From positions 22,235,501-22,299,500 of the forward strand of contig NC_092186.1 in the NCBI RefSeq assembly GCF_043641665.1: DNA of 64,000 bases, given 5' to 3'. Both the position numbers and the translations under genes were made by a program. Under the pieces are notes generated by a model. That model searched no databases. It was not told the origin of the DNA and saw only the letters and a program-made list of their open reading frames with translations. The DNA comes from Enoplosus armatus (Eukaryota; Chordata; Actinopteri; Centrarchiformes; Enoplosidae). Shown here one piece after another: positions 13,855 to 25,532 of this stretch (positions are counted from its first letter, which is position 1; every line of letters begins with the position of its first letter).

Positions 13855-14024
13855 CACCAATAAATAAATGGAAAACTGAGTGATAGTCTGGTTTTCAGAC
13901 ACTTTTATAATGAAACATTTTGTTGTAAATTCTTCAAAATAAAATAACAGATAATTAATAGCTAATAACCGCAACACAACAAGTCTACAGTGCAAACGGA
14001 TTTGTGAGGCTGCACTTGAGTGGT

Positions 14025-14135
14025 GATTTGAGCTAAATGCTAAAATTGGCATGCTAAAAATATTCTCAGAGACTATGCTAACATGTATAATCTCTCCAAC
14101 ACCATCTCCGTTTTAGCATGTTAGCACGCCAACAT
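14025..14135 (+). repeat. percomorph GCTAACATGCTAA-type repeat, degenerate
   Basis: GAGCTAAATGCTAAAATTGG, GCATGCTAAAAATATT, CTATGCTAACATGTATAATC, CACCATCTCCGTTTTAGC and ATGTTAGCACGCCAAC follow the order of a common percomorph element made of repeated GCTAA/TTAGC words. Confidence 0.65.
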
Positions 14136-15990
14136 CCTATAGTTTATAAACCGAAGAGGCCACACCGCTAGCAGGGCTAGAAATAGCAGTATCGCTGCTA
14201 GCCTTGCATCCAAACTGAATTTCCCAGCAGGTGTTATAACGTAATAAAACATGACTGCAGGCACAACATACAACAGCAAGCTGTTTTGAGAGTGTTGAGT
14301 TACAGCGTGTAATCAAAGAACAATCATTGTCATCGGCAGTATCCTCATTACCAATCATGATCCTCCTGATATAAACATTCAGGAAGCTCGAGAATAAAGA
14401 AGGTACAATACCTGTTCGACTAAGCAGCACCGAGGCTAGTAGCAGGTGTCCGCCAGCTCTCAATATCTCCGCTACAGTTTTCTCTTCAGTAGTGCTTCAA
14501 TTACCGTATGAGAAAGAAATTGAAGAAGTCAGTGGTGACTCGATATGAGCTCTATAAATCAAGGCTGCAGATAGTGGGAGAGAAGTCATGCTGTGATGAA
14601 AAGCACTGCTTTGACAGTTTGTGTCTTTAGATGAATGGTTTCATCAGATGGAATGAAGTAAGTAGCAAAGTTTAAAATCATGGAAGTTCTCATTCCCTGC
14701 AGTGTTGGGCAAGTTGGTAAAAACATCGAATCAGAAGGATCAGTAAAAAGTACTGAACACGTCAGCATTTATTAAGGTGTGATACTATATTTACAACATC
14801 TGACTGTCTCATTTGACTCTGTCTACTATTACAAGAATGTTTTCCAGAGTGTAAAGGTGACGAGTTCAGGGCCCTGCACTGACAGAGAACAGAGTTTAGT
14901 TTGTGGAACAGTGCCATTTTAACATCAACAAGATAAACACCAGCCCTCATATCAAAGAACCACATGGTCCTTTTCTTCTTTCGAATAAATTAAAATCTAA
15001 CTGCTTTCATATCATAATAGCAGCGCCAAAGGGAATAGTAAGAGTTGTTTTCCCGGTTTTATCGCAACATGCTCCTCTACCGTGGTGTGTGACTTGAGAT
15101 TACTTGACTTCTAAAGTTATCAAAATTCTCATTTGTGTTTCTCTCGCATTGTGTTTCACAATGAGTTTTTTCAGCACAGCCTTTGTCAGCATGCCTCCGA
15201 GTATGAAATATGCCTGAGTGGACTTGTAATGATTCGATTTCTTGCATTGATGATACAAGACTTTTATGTTATGAATATAAAATATCCCCCACAACCTCCA
15301 AATAACACAAAGCTTAAGCACTCTTGAACAGTTTTCTCTCTATAGCAAAAACATTTTGAAGCATCACTTGGACTGGCTGGGGGGACTGTAAAGCCAGTGT
15401 CACGTGTTGGTCCAATATGTGGCTGAGTGAGGTTGGCTGAGTGTCTGATGTCGCAATTCAATAACCTTTATCTACACAGAGACACTTGGGTGGCGAGAAG
15501 GGCTCACTTTAATCCCTGGAGCGTAGATATGCAGCGGCGGAGCCGAAAGAGTGGGCACACATAAAGATGGAGTTTAAATAACGCTCGAGATAGTCTATGC
15601 GGCTCCTCTAATCAGCACTGATTGTCAAACTGCAGGATCTCGCTGATGCCACTCAGAGAAAATGGATGCTGACTTTGTAATGTCTAGACCCCAGAAAATC
15701 AAAGCTTTGATGTCTGGTACATGGAGTATGAACAAGAAGAACCCCACAGCGGAGCACATTATGCAAATCCAATAGTTGTGTGAAAATATACAGATGACCT
15801 GACGGTAGTCAATGATGAGTCATGTCCTTGGAACTGGATAACTGTGTGAAATTCTTTGACGTTTAGTTATCAGGTGCACCCTTATACTGAAAGAGCAATG
15901 AGGCGCAAATTCACGAGGATTGCGCTGCTTTTTGCGGCCGCTAAACCTGCACAAACAAGACAAAAAGAAGCCGTGTAGGTAGGTCAAACT

Positions 15991-16240
15991 GTTCTTGCTA
16001 TACTCGATGACATCAAGGATGACATTGAGCCTGCCACCCAAAGATGCCACGCAGCACCTGGCATCGTCAAACTGCTTTCAACACTCCAGGTTCTTGCGTC
16101 TGGCTCCTTCCAGACAACTATGGCAGGTGCCTCTGGGCTATCACAACCATCACTCAGCAGGGCCATGCGGGATGTTGTGCCTGCCTTTGCTCGTAGAGTG
16201 GTGAGACACATCAGAATGCCGCAACTACTACTGAGGGATG
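15991..16240 (+). pseudogene. HARBI1-like (PIF/Harbinger) transposase fragment
   Basis: In one plus-strand frame an uninterrupted run of about 83 codons reads LDDIKDDIEPATQRCHA, then a segment with LLSTLQVLASGSFQTTM, then SGLSQPSLSRAMRDVVPAF. This order is the N-terminal part of HARBI1/PIF-Harbinger transposases: an I-x-P-x-T-Q-R-x-H-A motif, then VL..L.F.A.GSFQ, then a G[IL]SQ.S.SR helix-turn-helix-like segment and a (R)F(I/M)RFP-like end, here RHIRMPQ. The catalytic DDE region that should follow is absent; after RMPQ the similarity stops and the frame runs into unrelated sequence. No start codon or terminal inverted repeat was found. It is a dead 5' fragment of a DNA transposon inserted in the lrp8 intron. 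HARBI1 transposases cut and paste elements with 3-bp target duplications; this copy cannot. Confidence 0.75.
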
Positions 16241-16396
16241 GTGTCGGCACTCAAGACCTGTGCAGAGCATTGTGTGCAGGCACGCACACTCTTTCATGCA
16301 TCAACCACCGCTCATCTGATTGAGCATTTTCTCCAGAATCCCCTCCAGGCCCAGATTCATTTTCAGATGTGTAATTACAGACAATCCTGAGGACCT

Positions 16397-16397
<1 letters not shown>

Positions 16398-16432
<35 letters not shown>
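16398..16432. repeat. (GT)17 microsatellite
   Basis: Uninterrupted GT dinucleotides, 150 bp after the HARBI1-like fragment. Confidence 0.95.
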
Positions 16433-16433
<1 letters not shown>

Positions 16434-16659
16434 ATGTGCGTGTGGTTTCAGAGGCATCATCGGAGGTTCATAGTTAATCAGTAGTCGACCAGAGGCCTTG
16501 GGGATCAGCCCATTGATTCCCTCCCAGGGAAATCAATTGAATCAAAAGGCATTATTTAAACTGAACTCAGATCAGAAAGTGGAGGACATACAGCAGGGAA
16601 GACCGAGAGGACAGAGTAGAGGATGTGGTACAAGATGGTAGGCTGGTAGAGAGAGGTTC

Positions 16660-16682
16660 GGGGGGGGGGGGGGGGGGGGGGG
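16660..16682. repeat. poly-G tract, 23 nt
   Basis: Single-base run of G following GGTTC. Length may be affected by sequencing. Confidence 0.9.
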
Positions 16683-16954
16683 TGTAAGGACATAGCAAGG
16701 GACAGAAAGACAGACGGCGGAGACAAAAGAAATGAGACATGGTGGTGTGGAGTGAATATGTTGTGGAGGAATGGTGATCCAGAGACATGTAGAAGGTATG
16801 CCGAAGCCCAGTGAAGCTGTTGTGGTGGACTGTGGTAGCAACAACACCGTGCTTCAGCATGTTACGTTGGTTTTTCTGTTTACTGTAACATGGTAGAAAA
16901 CAAACTGAGATGTCCTTTTGTTTTTACCATTTCTTATCATATAAAGGTCGCTGT

Positions 16955-16997
16955 TGCTTAAATATATCCTCATTGGATATGAGGATATATTCAAGCA
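16955..16997. repeat. hairpin: 19-bp inverted repeat with 5-nt loop
   Basis: TGCTTAAATATATCCTCAT pairs with ATGAGGATATATTCAAGCA with one mismatch, around the loop TGGAT. The sequence next to it (CAATATTGGATATTCAATAT) is also self-complementary, making an AT-rich cluster of dyad symmetry. Confidence 0.75.
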
Positions 16998-18497
16998 CAA
17001 TATTGGATATTCAATATTTTCGCATCAAACGTTATGAAGTAACTTCATTTAATTCACTGGATTATCTTTGAACACTTTTGCGATGGAATTTTCAGAACAT
17101 TGACTTTATTGTGATAAATATCAATATCATGTTTTAAAACTGCATAACCACCAATAGAAGTCCCCCCCCCCCCCCCATATCACTCAACTCTAGTGATACT
17201 GTACATTTTTCACCTAATGCACATACCCTATACTGTGTTCCTGATGAAAGCATGCAAAAGCGTGCACATATTCTGCTGCACGCGTGCAAACAAACACGCA
17301 CACATACAACCGCAGCTGTGAGGATCAATGTGGCTGAGAAAGAGAAGCTCTCACTGCGTCCGACCTTGATTAGACATAATGAGACTTAACCACAAGTCCA
17401 CTAATCTGATGAAATGCCTTACAGATTCACCTTGTGATGAATACTAAATACAAGCATTGACTCTTGCTTTATACGTGCGCTTAAGCGGGTGCACACACTC
17501 ATACCCTTTATAGGCATGCGCACGTAAACACACACACACACGCATGCACACACCTTGGCCTATCCCAATCAGACTTATTACTTTGAGAGTCTTCAAAGGG
17601 CTCTTTGATCACCTCTTTGAAAATCATCTTAATAAAAATTGCAAATAGGAGCTGGCCTGTAGTTACAGCCACATGGAAAGTTTTGTGATAAGCCAGAAGT
17701 GTGAAGACTGACCTCGAGTAGTTCTGCTCTGCTCTGCGACTTATCTTTGGATGAAACACGGGTTATGTCTGAGAGTAATATGTGAATCCCTGTGAAAAGC
17801 CAGTGAATTTGAAATGGTACGTCTGGATTCTACTCCTTCTGCCTCAGGAGCTGACCAGTTTCAACGCCGCTGTGAGAGCAACTCGCTCACAGTGTTCTCA
17901 AAGTGCCGCACGACTCCGCCGACTCCTAATGAGGACCTCGAAACTCTGCCAACCTGGTCAGCGTAACGCACCAATTACAGTTAAGCCCTGTACTAAACCA
18001 GCTACAGCACTACAAAAACACACACGCTGTCTTTTGGTGTTAGGACGGATACGGGTTCCCAGTTGAAATACAAACCAAGTTTGAAGGCTCATCAGACGCG
18101 AAGACACTGTACAACTCTTCATACCGCTTTGAAGTATTTTACCACTCTGGAAAATGACCAGGGCATCAAAATTTCAAGGTAGGTGCTATAAGGGATTCTA
18201 CCTGGATTGCTGGTTGATTCTGGATTAGTAAGTGTTTTCCCCAGACAATCCTGGATGTTTTTTGTTTTTTTTCTTCAATGGTACTCAGGCTGTGTCAACA
18301 CAGCGGCCTGAACGAAGAGTCTGTGCTTTGTTTTTGTCGATCTGAACATGGCCTTCAAAAAAGCTAAGTCTTAAATTTGGGCTGTTTTGAAAAGGCAACA
18401 GAACAACGCATCTACTGCATCAAAAAACAAAACAAAAAAAAGACAAAATGGTGGGGTTGGAGGGTAGTTGTGGCAGCTTGAATATGGATCACCTTCA

Positions 18498-18558
18498 CAA
18501 AATATCAGAATAGCTGAAAGTAGCATACTATGCTACTTTCAGCTATTCTGATATTTTG
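18498..18558. repeat. perfect 61-bp palindrome (30-bp arms, 1-nt centre)
   Basis: The left arm 18498-18527 (CAAAATATCAGAATAGCTGA..) is the exact reverse complement of the right arm 18529-18558 (..TCAGCTATTCTGATATTTTG), separated by a single C at 18528. Pairing stops abruptly outside the arms. Read by eye, with no mismatch found. Confidence 0.9.
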
Positions 18559-19597
18559 GGCACAGTCTCTCATCTCATCGATTTATCTCTCGCGAAACCC
18601 ACCCAAGCCTCTAGCCCGAAGCCATAGGCGTCCAAAAACGTCTTCCACCACTCTCTCCCACGCCCATATTTGAGTCATACCCATGCACACAGTATACATT
18701 TGATAAAACTGCTTCTCAAGTCTTTTCTCACTCAGTCATTGATCAACTTTTTCGGACTCCACTCTCGTTCTGGCATCTCCTGTAAACCCTTTCTTGGCAT
18801 GAAGCTGAAACTTTAACAAACTAGTCGAAAGTTCAAATGGTCAAAGACTTGAAAAGCTATTATGTAGCTTCTGAAAAGCAGTAGTTTAACCTCTACCATA
18901 CAAAGATCAGGTAATAACCTCCCAAAAGAAAAACAGTGTTCACATCTTTCAAAGCCTTTTAAACTTCAAGCATCCTTTGACGCTGTTTTGCACCTCACAC
19001 TTCAGTCTCATCGTCACTCTCTTTCTGACTCTGATCCTCTAACCCAAGCATACAAACGCTCACACACACACACACACACACAAATGCTGTGTATTACCTC
19101 GCCTTCCCACCTCACACTCATCAGGGTCCAGTTCCCCACCTGTGAATACTGGGTTACCTCTGTTGATTAAAAATCCGATAATCACAGTGGGCAGCGTTCC
19201 ATTTTTCATAATTGCGGCAAACAAGCGCCCTCACCAGCTGCCAACCTTCTAAACAAGAGTGTAACAGGTAAGGCCTGTGTTCCTTTTTTTTAAATAATTA
19301 TTTATAAGTGTATGCTGAGAACATTTCAGTGCCGGAAATACGGTCTCCTAGTCGCTACACCGATAATGACCCTCACACACGTTACTTCATCTGAATGGAT
19401 CATTCACATTATGACTGAAGTTCATTAACTAGACAGTGAAACAACAGACAGTGTAACATAACAACATCAGAAAACCACGTGTAAGGTGCTGCCTATGTTT
19501 TTTTCTGTCCATCTATCGAGAAATATCCAAGCCTCAGATAAACACGCATGCTTTTTAGCTGTATTAGCTGCATTGTCCTCCACAGAAACTGCTGTGT

Positions 19598-19702
19598 CAC
19601 ATTTACATTCAACAGACCTGCTGCTATATGAAAAGTGCCCTGAGATAACTTGTGTTATGACGTGGCGCCGAATATATAAAACTGAATTGAATCGAATAAA
19701 CC
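19598..19702 (-). repeat. teleost repeat with ATTTATATAGCGCC-like core
   Basis: On the minus strand the order is TTCGATTCAATTCAGTTTTA, TATTCGGCGCCACGTCATAA, CAAGTTATCTCAGGGCAC and TTTTCATATAGCAGCAGGTC. These match a very common fish element (ATTTATATAGCGCC, then CATCTCAAGGCACTTTA). It covers part of the 156-codon minus open frame 19467-19937, which is why that frame is not called a gene. Confidence 0.7.
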
Positions 19703-20129
19703 TGCGTGTGCGCACTGCGTAACTAAACAACTGAACATGTAAATGACGCTCTGTTCTGTGAGAAACGGCCGAGAGGGCTTCAGGGTCGAGTAGGTATTCC
19801 TGGTTCCAAGCGTGCTCTATGGAAACAGTGCGAAAGAAGCAGGCGTCTCGTCCACTCTTCCGCCCTCCATGGCCTTGATCAAACCATATATGGATGTCCT
19901 GTGTCTGATGGTGCAACCAACAAAAAGAATAAAGCAATTTTCTGAGGCGATGTGCAAGAAAGAGGAGGTTGGCACTGCGGCTGGAGCATAATGTGACACG
20001 CTGAGACCGTGCAACCTTGGGAGCGCTCTATGCCGACGCGACTTTGAAAGACGTGAAAGCAATCAGATCATGCTGGTGTGTATGTGTGTTTTAGAAAATG
20101 CATGTATTTTTATAGACATTTCACAAAAA

Positions 20130-20141
20130 AACACACACACA

Positions 20142-20176
<35 letters not shown>
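20130..20176. repeat. (CA)n microsatellite, one interruption
   Basis: CA array broken by one T; about 330 bp downstream (in transcript sense) of the LA2 exon. Confidence 0.95.
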
Positions 20177-20179
<3 letters not shown>

Positions 20180-20378
20180 TGAACAGCCCACTGATACAAA
20201 CGCACACACACTTTGCGCTTTGGCTACATTGAACATATAACAAGTGCAGACTGTTCTGTAGCCAGGTTTGTTGATTATAGTGGAAGCGCAGTGCTGCAGC
20301 AGCAGCTCCGCAAACAGTCTGCCTACGTTTACGTGTTCAAGTAGCCGGCAGCTGGTAACACATTTGAGACATGTCAAA

Positions 20379-20405
20379 TGTGTGTGTGTGTGTGTGTGTG
20401 TGTGT
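20379..20405. repeat. (GT)13 microsatellite
   Basis: GT array 99 bp from the LA2 donor. On the transcript it is a CA-rich stretch and lies opposite in sense to the CA array at 20.13 kb. Confidence 0.95.
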
Positions 20406-20503
20406 CCTGACCCACCTGACTGTGTGCCCATGGCCTTCCCTCTGTCTGTGTTTGTGGCTTTGTGCCTTTGTTTGCCTACGGTTGTGTCTGTACGGCTACT
20501 TAC

Positions 20504-20626
20504 TGCAGATTGCGTCATCCTCGTCTGAACCGTCTGCACACTCTGGTTCTCCGTCACAGCGCCACCGTGCAGGAACACACTGTCCATTCTTACAGGCGAA
20601 GTCTGTGGTCGCACATGTCTTCTTTG
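20504..20626 (-). CDS. lrp8: lrp8 (ApoER2) exon encoding LDL-receptor class A module 2
   Basis: Second LA module of the same minus-strand receptor gene. The acceptor is TTTGTCTCCACAG and the donor is GTAAGTAG. The exon is 123 nt, phase 1 on both sides, so it splices in frame to the LA3 exon at 1042-1170. It contains no ATG, so an ORF scan that requires a start codon misses it. The translation starts [12 protein letters not shown] and runs through [17 protein letters not shown] and DGSDE to a final cysteine. Six cysteines are present, as are the tryptophan and acidic residues that coordinate calcium. In LRP8 and VLDLR this module follows LA1 through the same KKTC junction. These modules bind ligands such as reelin, apoE-containing particles and RAP in known family members. 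LA2 alone does not separate lrp8 from vldlr; the partner LA3 exon decides it. LA exons of this gene are known to be alternatively spliced in other vertebrates. Confidence 0.88.
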
Positions 20627-21980
20627 CTGTGGAGACAAAGGTAACACGCTACATTACTGTATGACTCAAAGACTTTTTGATGACCTATTGTATTAGACAT
20701 GTAATGGGATAAATTCTCTGGAGCGCGGAAAGTGATGTCTGAGGAGATGGAGAACAACGAAAATGATGACGAAAATGTATGCAAAAATGTTTAAAGCAAG
20801 TAAGTGGTAAGGATGTCAGGAGTTTGATAATCCACTTAACAAGGCAACAAGGCTAGCCAATTAAAATTTAACTTTAAGTCAAGAGTAATTACCGAGCACC
20901 AACTTCAAACCAATTTTACAATCCACTTTTGGTTTAACCATCAGCAGGCAATGTTTTGATGCAGCTGGTTGCAGGCTCGGTGGTGTGTTCAAGTGCAACT
21001 TGCAACAGGAGACTCGAGGGGACAGGAGGTGTTTGGCTAGCCGGCCTTTTGTTGGTGCCTGTCCTTTGAGGTTGACTTAGTGGATCAGGGCCGATAGCCA
21101 TGCGAGACTGTTAGTACAGAGAGTTCTGTACGTTTCCTCCACCTGCCCACCTGTGTGTATGCAAGATTTCTTTTTCACTTGACAAAGATCCAACATGGCT
21201 GAAAGAGTCTTCAGCTGAATCCATACTCATGTTCTATTGTTGAGATTTTCATTAGGGCCAGACTGATTTGTTACATAATTTCAGCGTAATAGGTTGGTAA
21301 ATCTACTTATGAGATGTGACTCATTAAGAATTTAAGATGCAGAGAGTTGGTGAAGGCACAGCAACATATTACATTTTGACAACCTGGAGCAGATTTAAAG
21401 TACTATCTGAGGAATAAATCCAGTAAAAGACTTGGAATCAGAGCTTAAAGGCGGATGCTGCGGTGGAGGAGCAGTGTTTTAAATCTGAGCAGTTCGCTTT
21501 TAGGCAGAGTGGATGAGAAGTGCATTGACAGCTTTTGTAGAACCCCTTCTAGCAAGACGGTGTTGGACATACGGTGCGGTGAGTAGAGCAGGTCACATGT
21601 GAAAAGAGCAGCACCCCCCCCCCCCCCCCTGCAAGTTTCCTGCCTGAACCGACTCAAAGGTTTTACTCCATTTTAACCGTCCCATGATCCACCTTCATGG
21701 TCTGGCCCAGTCTCTGCAGAACCGGCTCTGGCTCTGACTTGCACTTTCCTCATAGCCTTTGGACTCCAAAGGTTTTGTGCAGTCACGTTCTCCGAGCGAG
21801 GGGAAAATTGAAGCACTTGAGTCTGTCACGGAGAGAGAGGGAAAAAAAAAATTATATATCCCTCTCTTTGACAGCCAGAGCCACTGAACAAGAGAAAGCA
21901 CTCGCTTGGCGTGTTAGCAATGCCTTGCCTCGCCGTGATGAAATATACTGTACAGAGAGGGGGGCTGACAAACGGCAAGA

Positions 21981-21982
<2 letters not shown>

Positions 21983-22018
<36 letters not shown>
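21983..22018. repeat. (GT)18 microsatellite
   Basis: Uninterrupted GT dinucleotides. Confidence 0.95.
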
Positions 22019-22021
<3 letters not shown>

Positions 22022-22289
22022 GTCGTGGTGCTTGTGTCGGGGTGATTTTCTTCAGACGAGTAGTGTGAGTAACTGCGAGTGCTACTGTTCCATTTTCGTT
22101 CACGTAAGCCTGGTGTTTAAACCACCTCCGCGACCCTTAGTTTAAACCGGGTAAAAATGTCGGCCGGGGCAGCGCTAGGCCAAAGCAGCATGATGTAATC
22201 TGGGCAACGATACTGTATGGACGTATCGTCAACTAAATCACATTTCTCCTCACCTCATCCTTTACAGCTTCAACTACAGTGTCTCGTGG

Positions 22290-22445
22290 AAAAGAGAAAA
22301 ATGTTTTTGTAAAATTTATATGGAATAATGAAAAAAAAAAAAAAGAAACCTACTGCATTTGCCCTGTGATGCAGGGGACTTGCAGTTTCCCAACTTGTAT
22401 TTGGTTCTATTTGATTGTTCACAGTTGAGGAGTTTTAAACTAAAA
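22290..22445 (+). pseudogene. LINE-1-type ORF2 remnant (C-terminal side)
   Basis: Plus-strand reading gives FVKFIWNNEK, then a run of A residues, and after a small gap GDLQFPNLYL followed by CSQLRS. This matches the FIW(N/G)..K ... GGL.LPN...Y..A.QLR block found downstream of the reverse transcriptase in ORF2 of L1/Tx1-type LINEs. The glycine pair is altered to AGD and the A-tract has grown. Neither the reverse transcriptase nor the endonuclease domain is visible next to it. It is a short, old, 5'- and 3'-truncated relic with no coding capacity. Confidence 0.55.
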
Positions 22446-24757
22446 TATAAAATTCCCAATACCCATTAAACCACAACATCATTCTTTAGCTAAACCTTCT
22501 CTCCTCCTTTGGGAAACACAATGAAAGATCCCGTCCCGTTATCTTTTGTTCATGTCTCACTCCCACCACTCATCAGAAAGTAGCAATGGAGGAGTGATGA
22601 TAGAAAATAAATAATAATGGCATATTTGTTTACTGTCACACATTTGAACTATTGATATCAATCTTTTACGGACGTAAAGGGTGAATGAGAACCTAAGAGG
22701 CAAATTGGTGAGAATTTATACATGTGTGTTTACAGATCGACCCCCAGTGATTCGTGCCCCATGCTTTGCTTTTACAAGACTTCAGCAGAACAGCATTAGC
22801 GCACTGATTTAGACGGCTGAACTACACATTGGTCCAACCCTGGCAGTGTGTTATATACAGTCCTACTCTACTTAGCGAGGGAGAAGCGAGCCAGCTTATT
22901 AGCTTGTTGTTTATGCGTGTAGCCTTGGATGTCTTCTGGCGTGTGGTAAAAGGCAGTGTTATGACTGATGGCACACGTGGGAGCCATAATAATGAAGTAC
23001 ATGCTAGAGGAGCTGACAGCGTCTCAGCTGGGGGGGCATTGCTTTCACTATGTATACCTAAATGTGTTTATATGGCTAACAACGTATGGCAGATTGGAGA
23101 AAAGACAGAGACGGCAAGACATTCGCCAGTGGAGAGTATTGATTCTAAGTAGAAAGAGAGAACAAAAAAAAAGAAAAAAAGAAAAAGGGAGTCTTAAAGA
23201 CACGAGAGAGATGGAATTGAAGAAGGTGTAAGCCCAGAATAAATGAAAAGTGTGTCCCGAGGGATCAGAGAGTAGTCAGAGCCAGAGACAAAGGTAAATA
23301 GAAAGAGGGGAGAGAACAGGGAATAGGGGCACAGAAACGAAAGACGAGAGGGAAAGAAGCTCGAGGTGGGGTCTCGTGTAATGGCATCAGTCTTCACCAA
23401 GGACTGAATAAATCCTTTTCCTTCCTACCCACATGTTAGCATAAATCCCATCTCTTCCTGTCTACCTCCCCTGTTTTTTTTTTTTCACTTCTCCCTCCAT
23501 GTCTGCCTACAGCCTGATAACAGAGCCAGCTGTAGCCACACACACACACATTATGCACTGGGCAGTATAATTCACAATACTGTAAGACTTTAGATTAGAG
23601 GAAAACTGATATCCACAAATAAGGGCTTTCCTTCACCTTCATATCATGTCTGCCATCACTGGTCAGCATAATCCTCTCCAAAAGCTTAATTCAGTTGGGG
23701 ATGCAAAATGGTGCAGGTGACAGACAGGCCGACAAAAATATCACACTGACCAGGATTAATTAAAATGCAGAAGCCAGCGTACGTAAGCCTATCAATTTCG
23801 CTTTCCCCAACTCGCATTTCTTCTTATCTTAAGGACAAAAAGGAAAAATAATACCACTCACCTTGGCCCCTTCTTATCCTGGGGGCCAAAGGCATTGAGT
23901 AGCGGCGTGCTTTTATGCCTTTGCCTTTAATTAACCAGGATGAATGATGATACTCACACGTTTATTCAACTGTGGCACCGAACAAAGAGGAAAAAAAAAC
24001 ACACAAAAATGTCAACTACCATTTCCCACTTCAAAGGACAGGTTTTGCAGAACATATGATGATAAGTGGACATTTTTAATCATCTGTAGAGGACTCGTAC
24101 GTTCACGATGAAGACTTAACTTTGCAAATGACATCCCCACTATAAGTATAAATGGCTGTATTTCAATAAAGCACATTATGGAAAGCTATTATCGTCCATC
24201 TTGAAAACCAAGAATTACATTTATGAGAGTGCAGTCATTTGGGGTTTTGAATACAGACTGAATAGTGATTAGTTTTATGCGAGGATTTTTTTTTTTCTCC
24301 CGCAGATGGGTATACAGTGCAACATTTTGGGGAAAAAAAAAAAAAAAGGCTCTCACGTAATGAAATAAGCATGCAAATAAAAAAGTCATTTTTCAGCTAA
24401 CACTGGCGCAGGAACTGACACCAGGAATGAAAGAAGCAATACACACCCAGAACAACACCACAGAGAGAAAGAGATGAACGACGACACGTGTATATTTCAC
24501 ATGTCCCACAACACAGATCCACTCGAAATGGTGGACAAACATATCTAGAGATCATGACTTGTAAAATCTGAAAATATGTGGACGTTTGCAGACTTATGTT
24601 GAAATACATGTGTAAAAAATGTACTTGCTCCTCAAGAGTTGCTGATGCACACGCAAACAGCCGCTTACATTTACATTCTGATGCACCAAGACCTGTCATA
24701 TGCGAGTGTCATCCATATGGAACAGCCTAAACCTGCCTTATGAGGCGTGAGAGTGAG

Positions 24758-24788
<31 letters not shown>

Positions 24789-25532
24789 TACCGCTCGCAC
24801 ACACTCGCCCTTACCTACCAACCACCCGTCCTCCCAGATTTGAAGCGCAGCGTTACGTTATTTTAGTCCTGGGATTAAATGATTAATATTGATGTGAAAT
24901 GGCAGAAAGGCCAGAGGAGCTCCGGCTTGCTCGCGAGGTGATTTCATCCACATCCTCCAGTCGTCACTAACTTTGTACACTTTTAAATTGCACCGTCAGA
25001 TTCTCATATCTTATCCATCATTCCACTTCACTTGCACTCCAGCTGGGGATTTCTTGGGCTTATGCTTCACAGAGTACAGTATTTGTTGAGCAACACATGC
25101 GCCATGACATTTCCTTTTGTTGAGATGTATTTTGTTAATATGCTTTCCTGATTGGGGGATGCTAATTTACTGTGTTTTATTATTTTACTTATCAGGGGCT
25201 GTGCACATTAATTAGCATCAATTTGATATGATAAATGATGTTATATATTAAAAGGAACAAAACAGGACATACACAAAGCAGACAAAACACACATTCAAGC
25301 ACATATAAGAGGATTTGATTTAATACTCTGTGCTCAGGAATCCTCTGCAATACGTTTGCCGCTGGTGGAGAGCTCGCGTAGCGCGTGCCAAACCAGGAAG
25401 TCGAAGAAAACACATCATCTTTGACTTGACGCTGGTATGTTTGATGTTTAGACTGTAACCTTCACCGAAGCTGTGGTAAAAAATATACTGTATTAACAAC
25501 CTCTACCATAGGTGTGCTGAATATATCCTGAT

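Noticed and set aside
19467..19937. 156-codon minus open frame
   Set aside because: Overlaps the teleost ATTTATATAGCGCC-type repeat; no recognisable protein.
20063..20647. 194-codon minus open frame overlapping the LA2 exon
   Set aside because: Wrong frame relative to the LA2 module; it gains length from the CA array at 20.13 kb.
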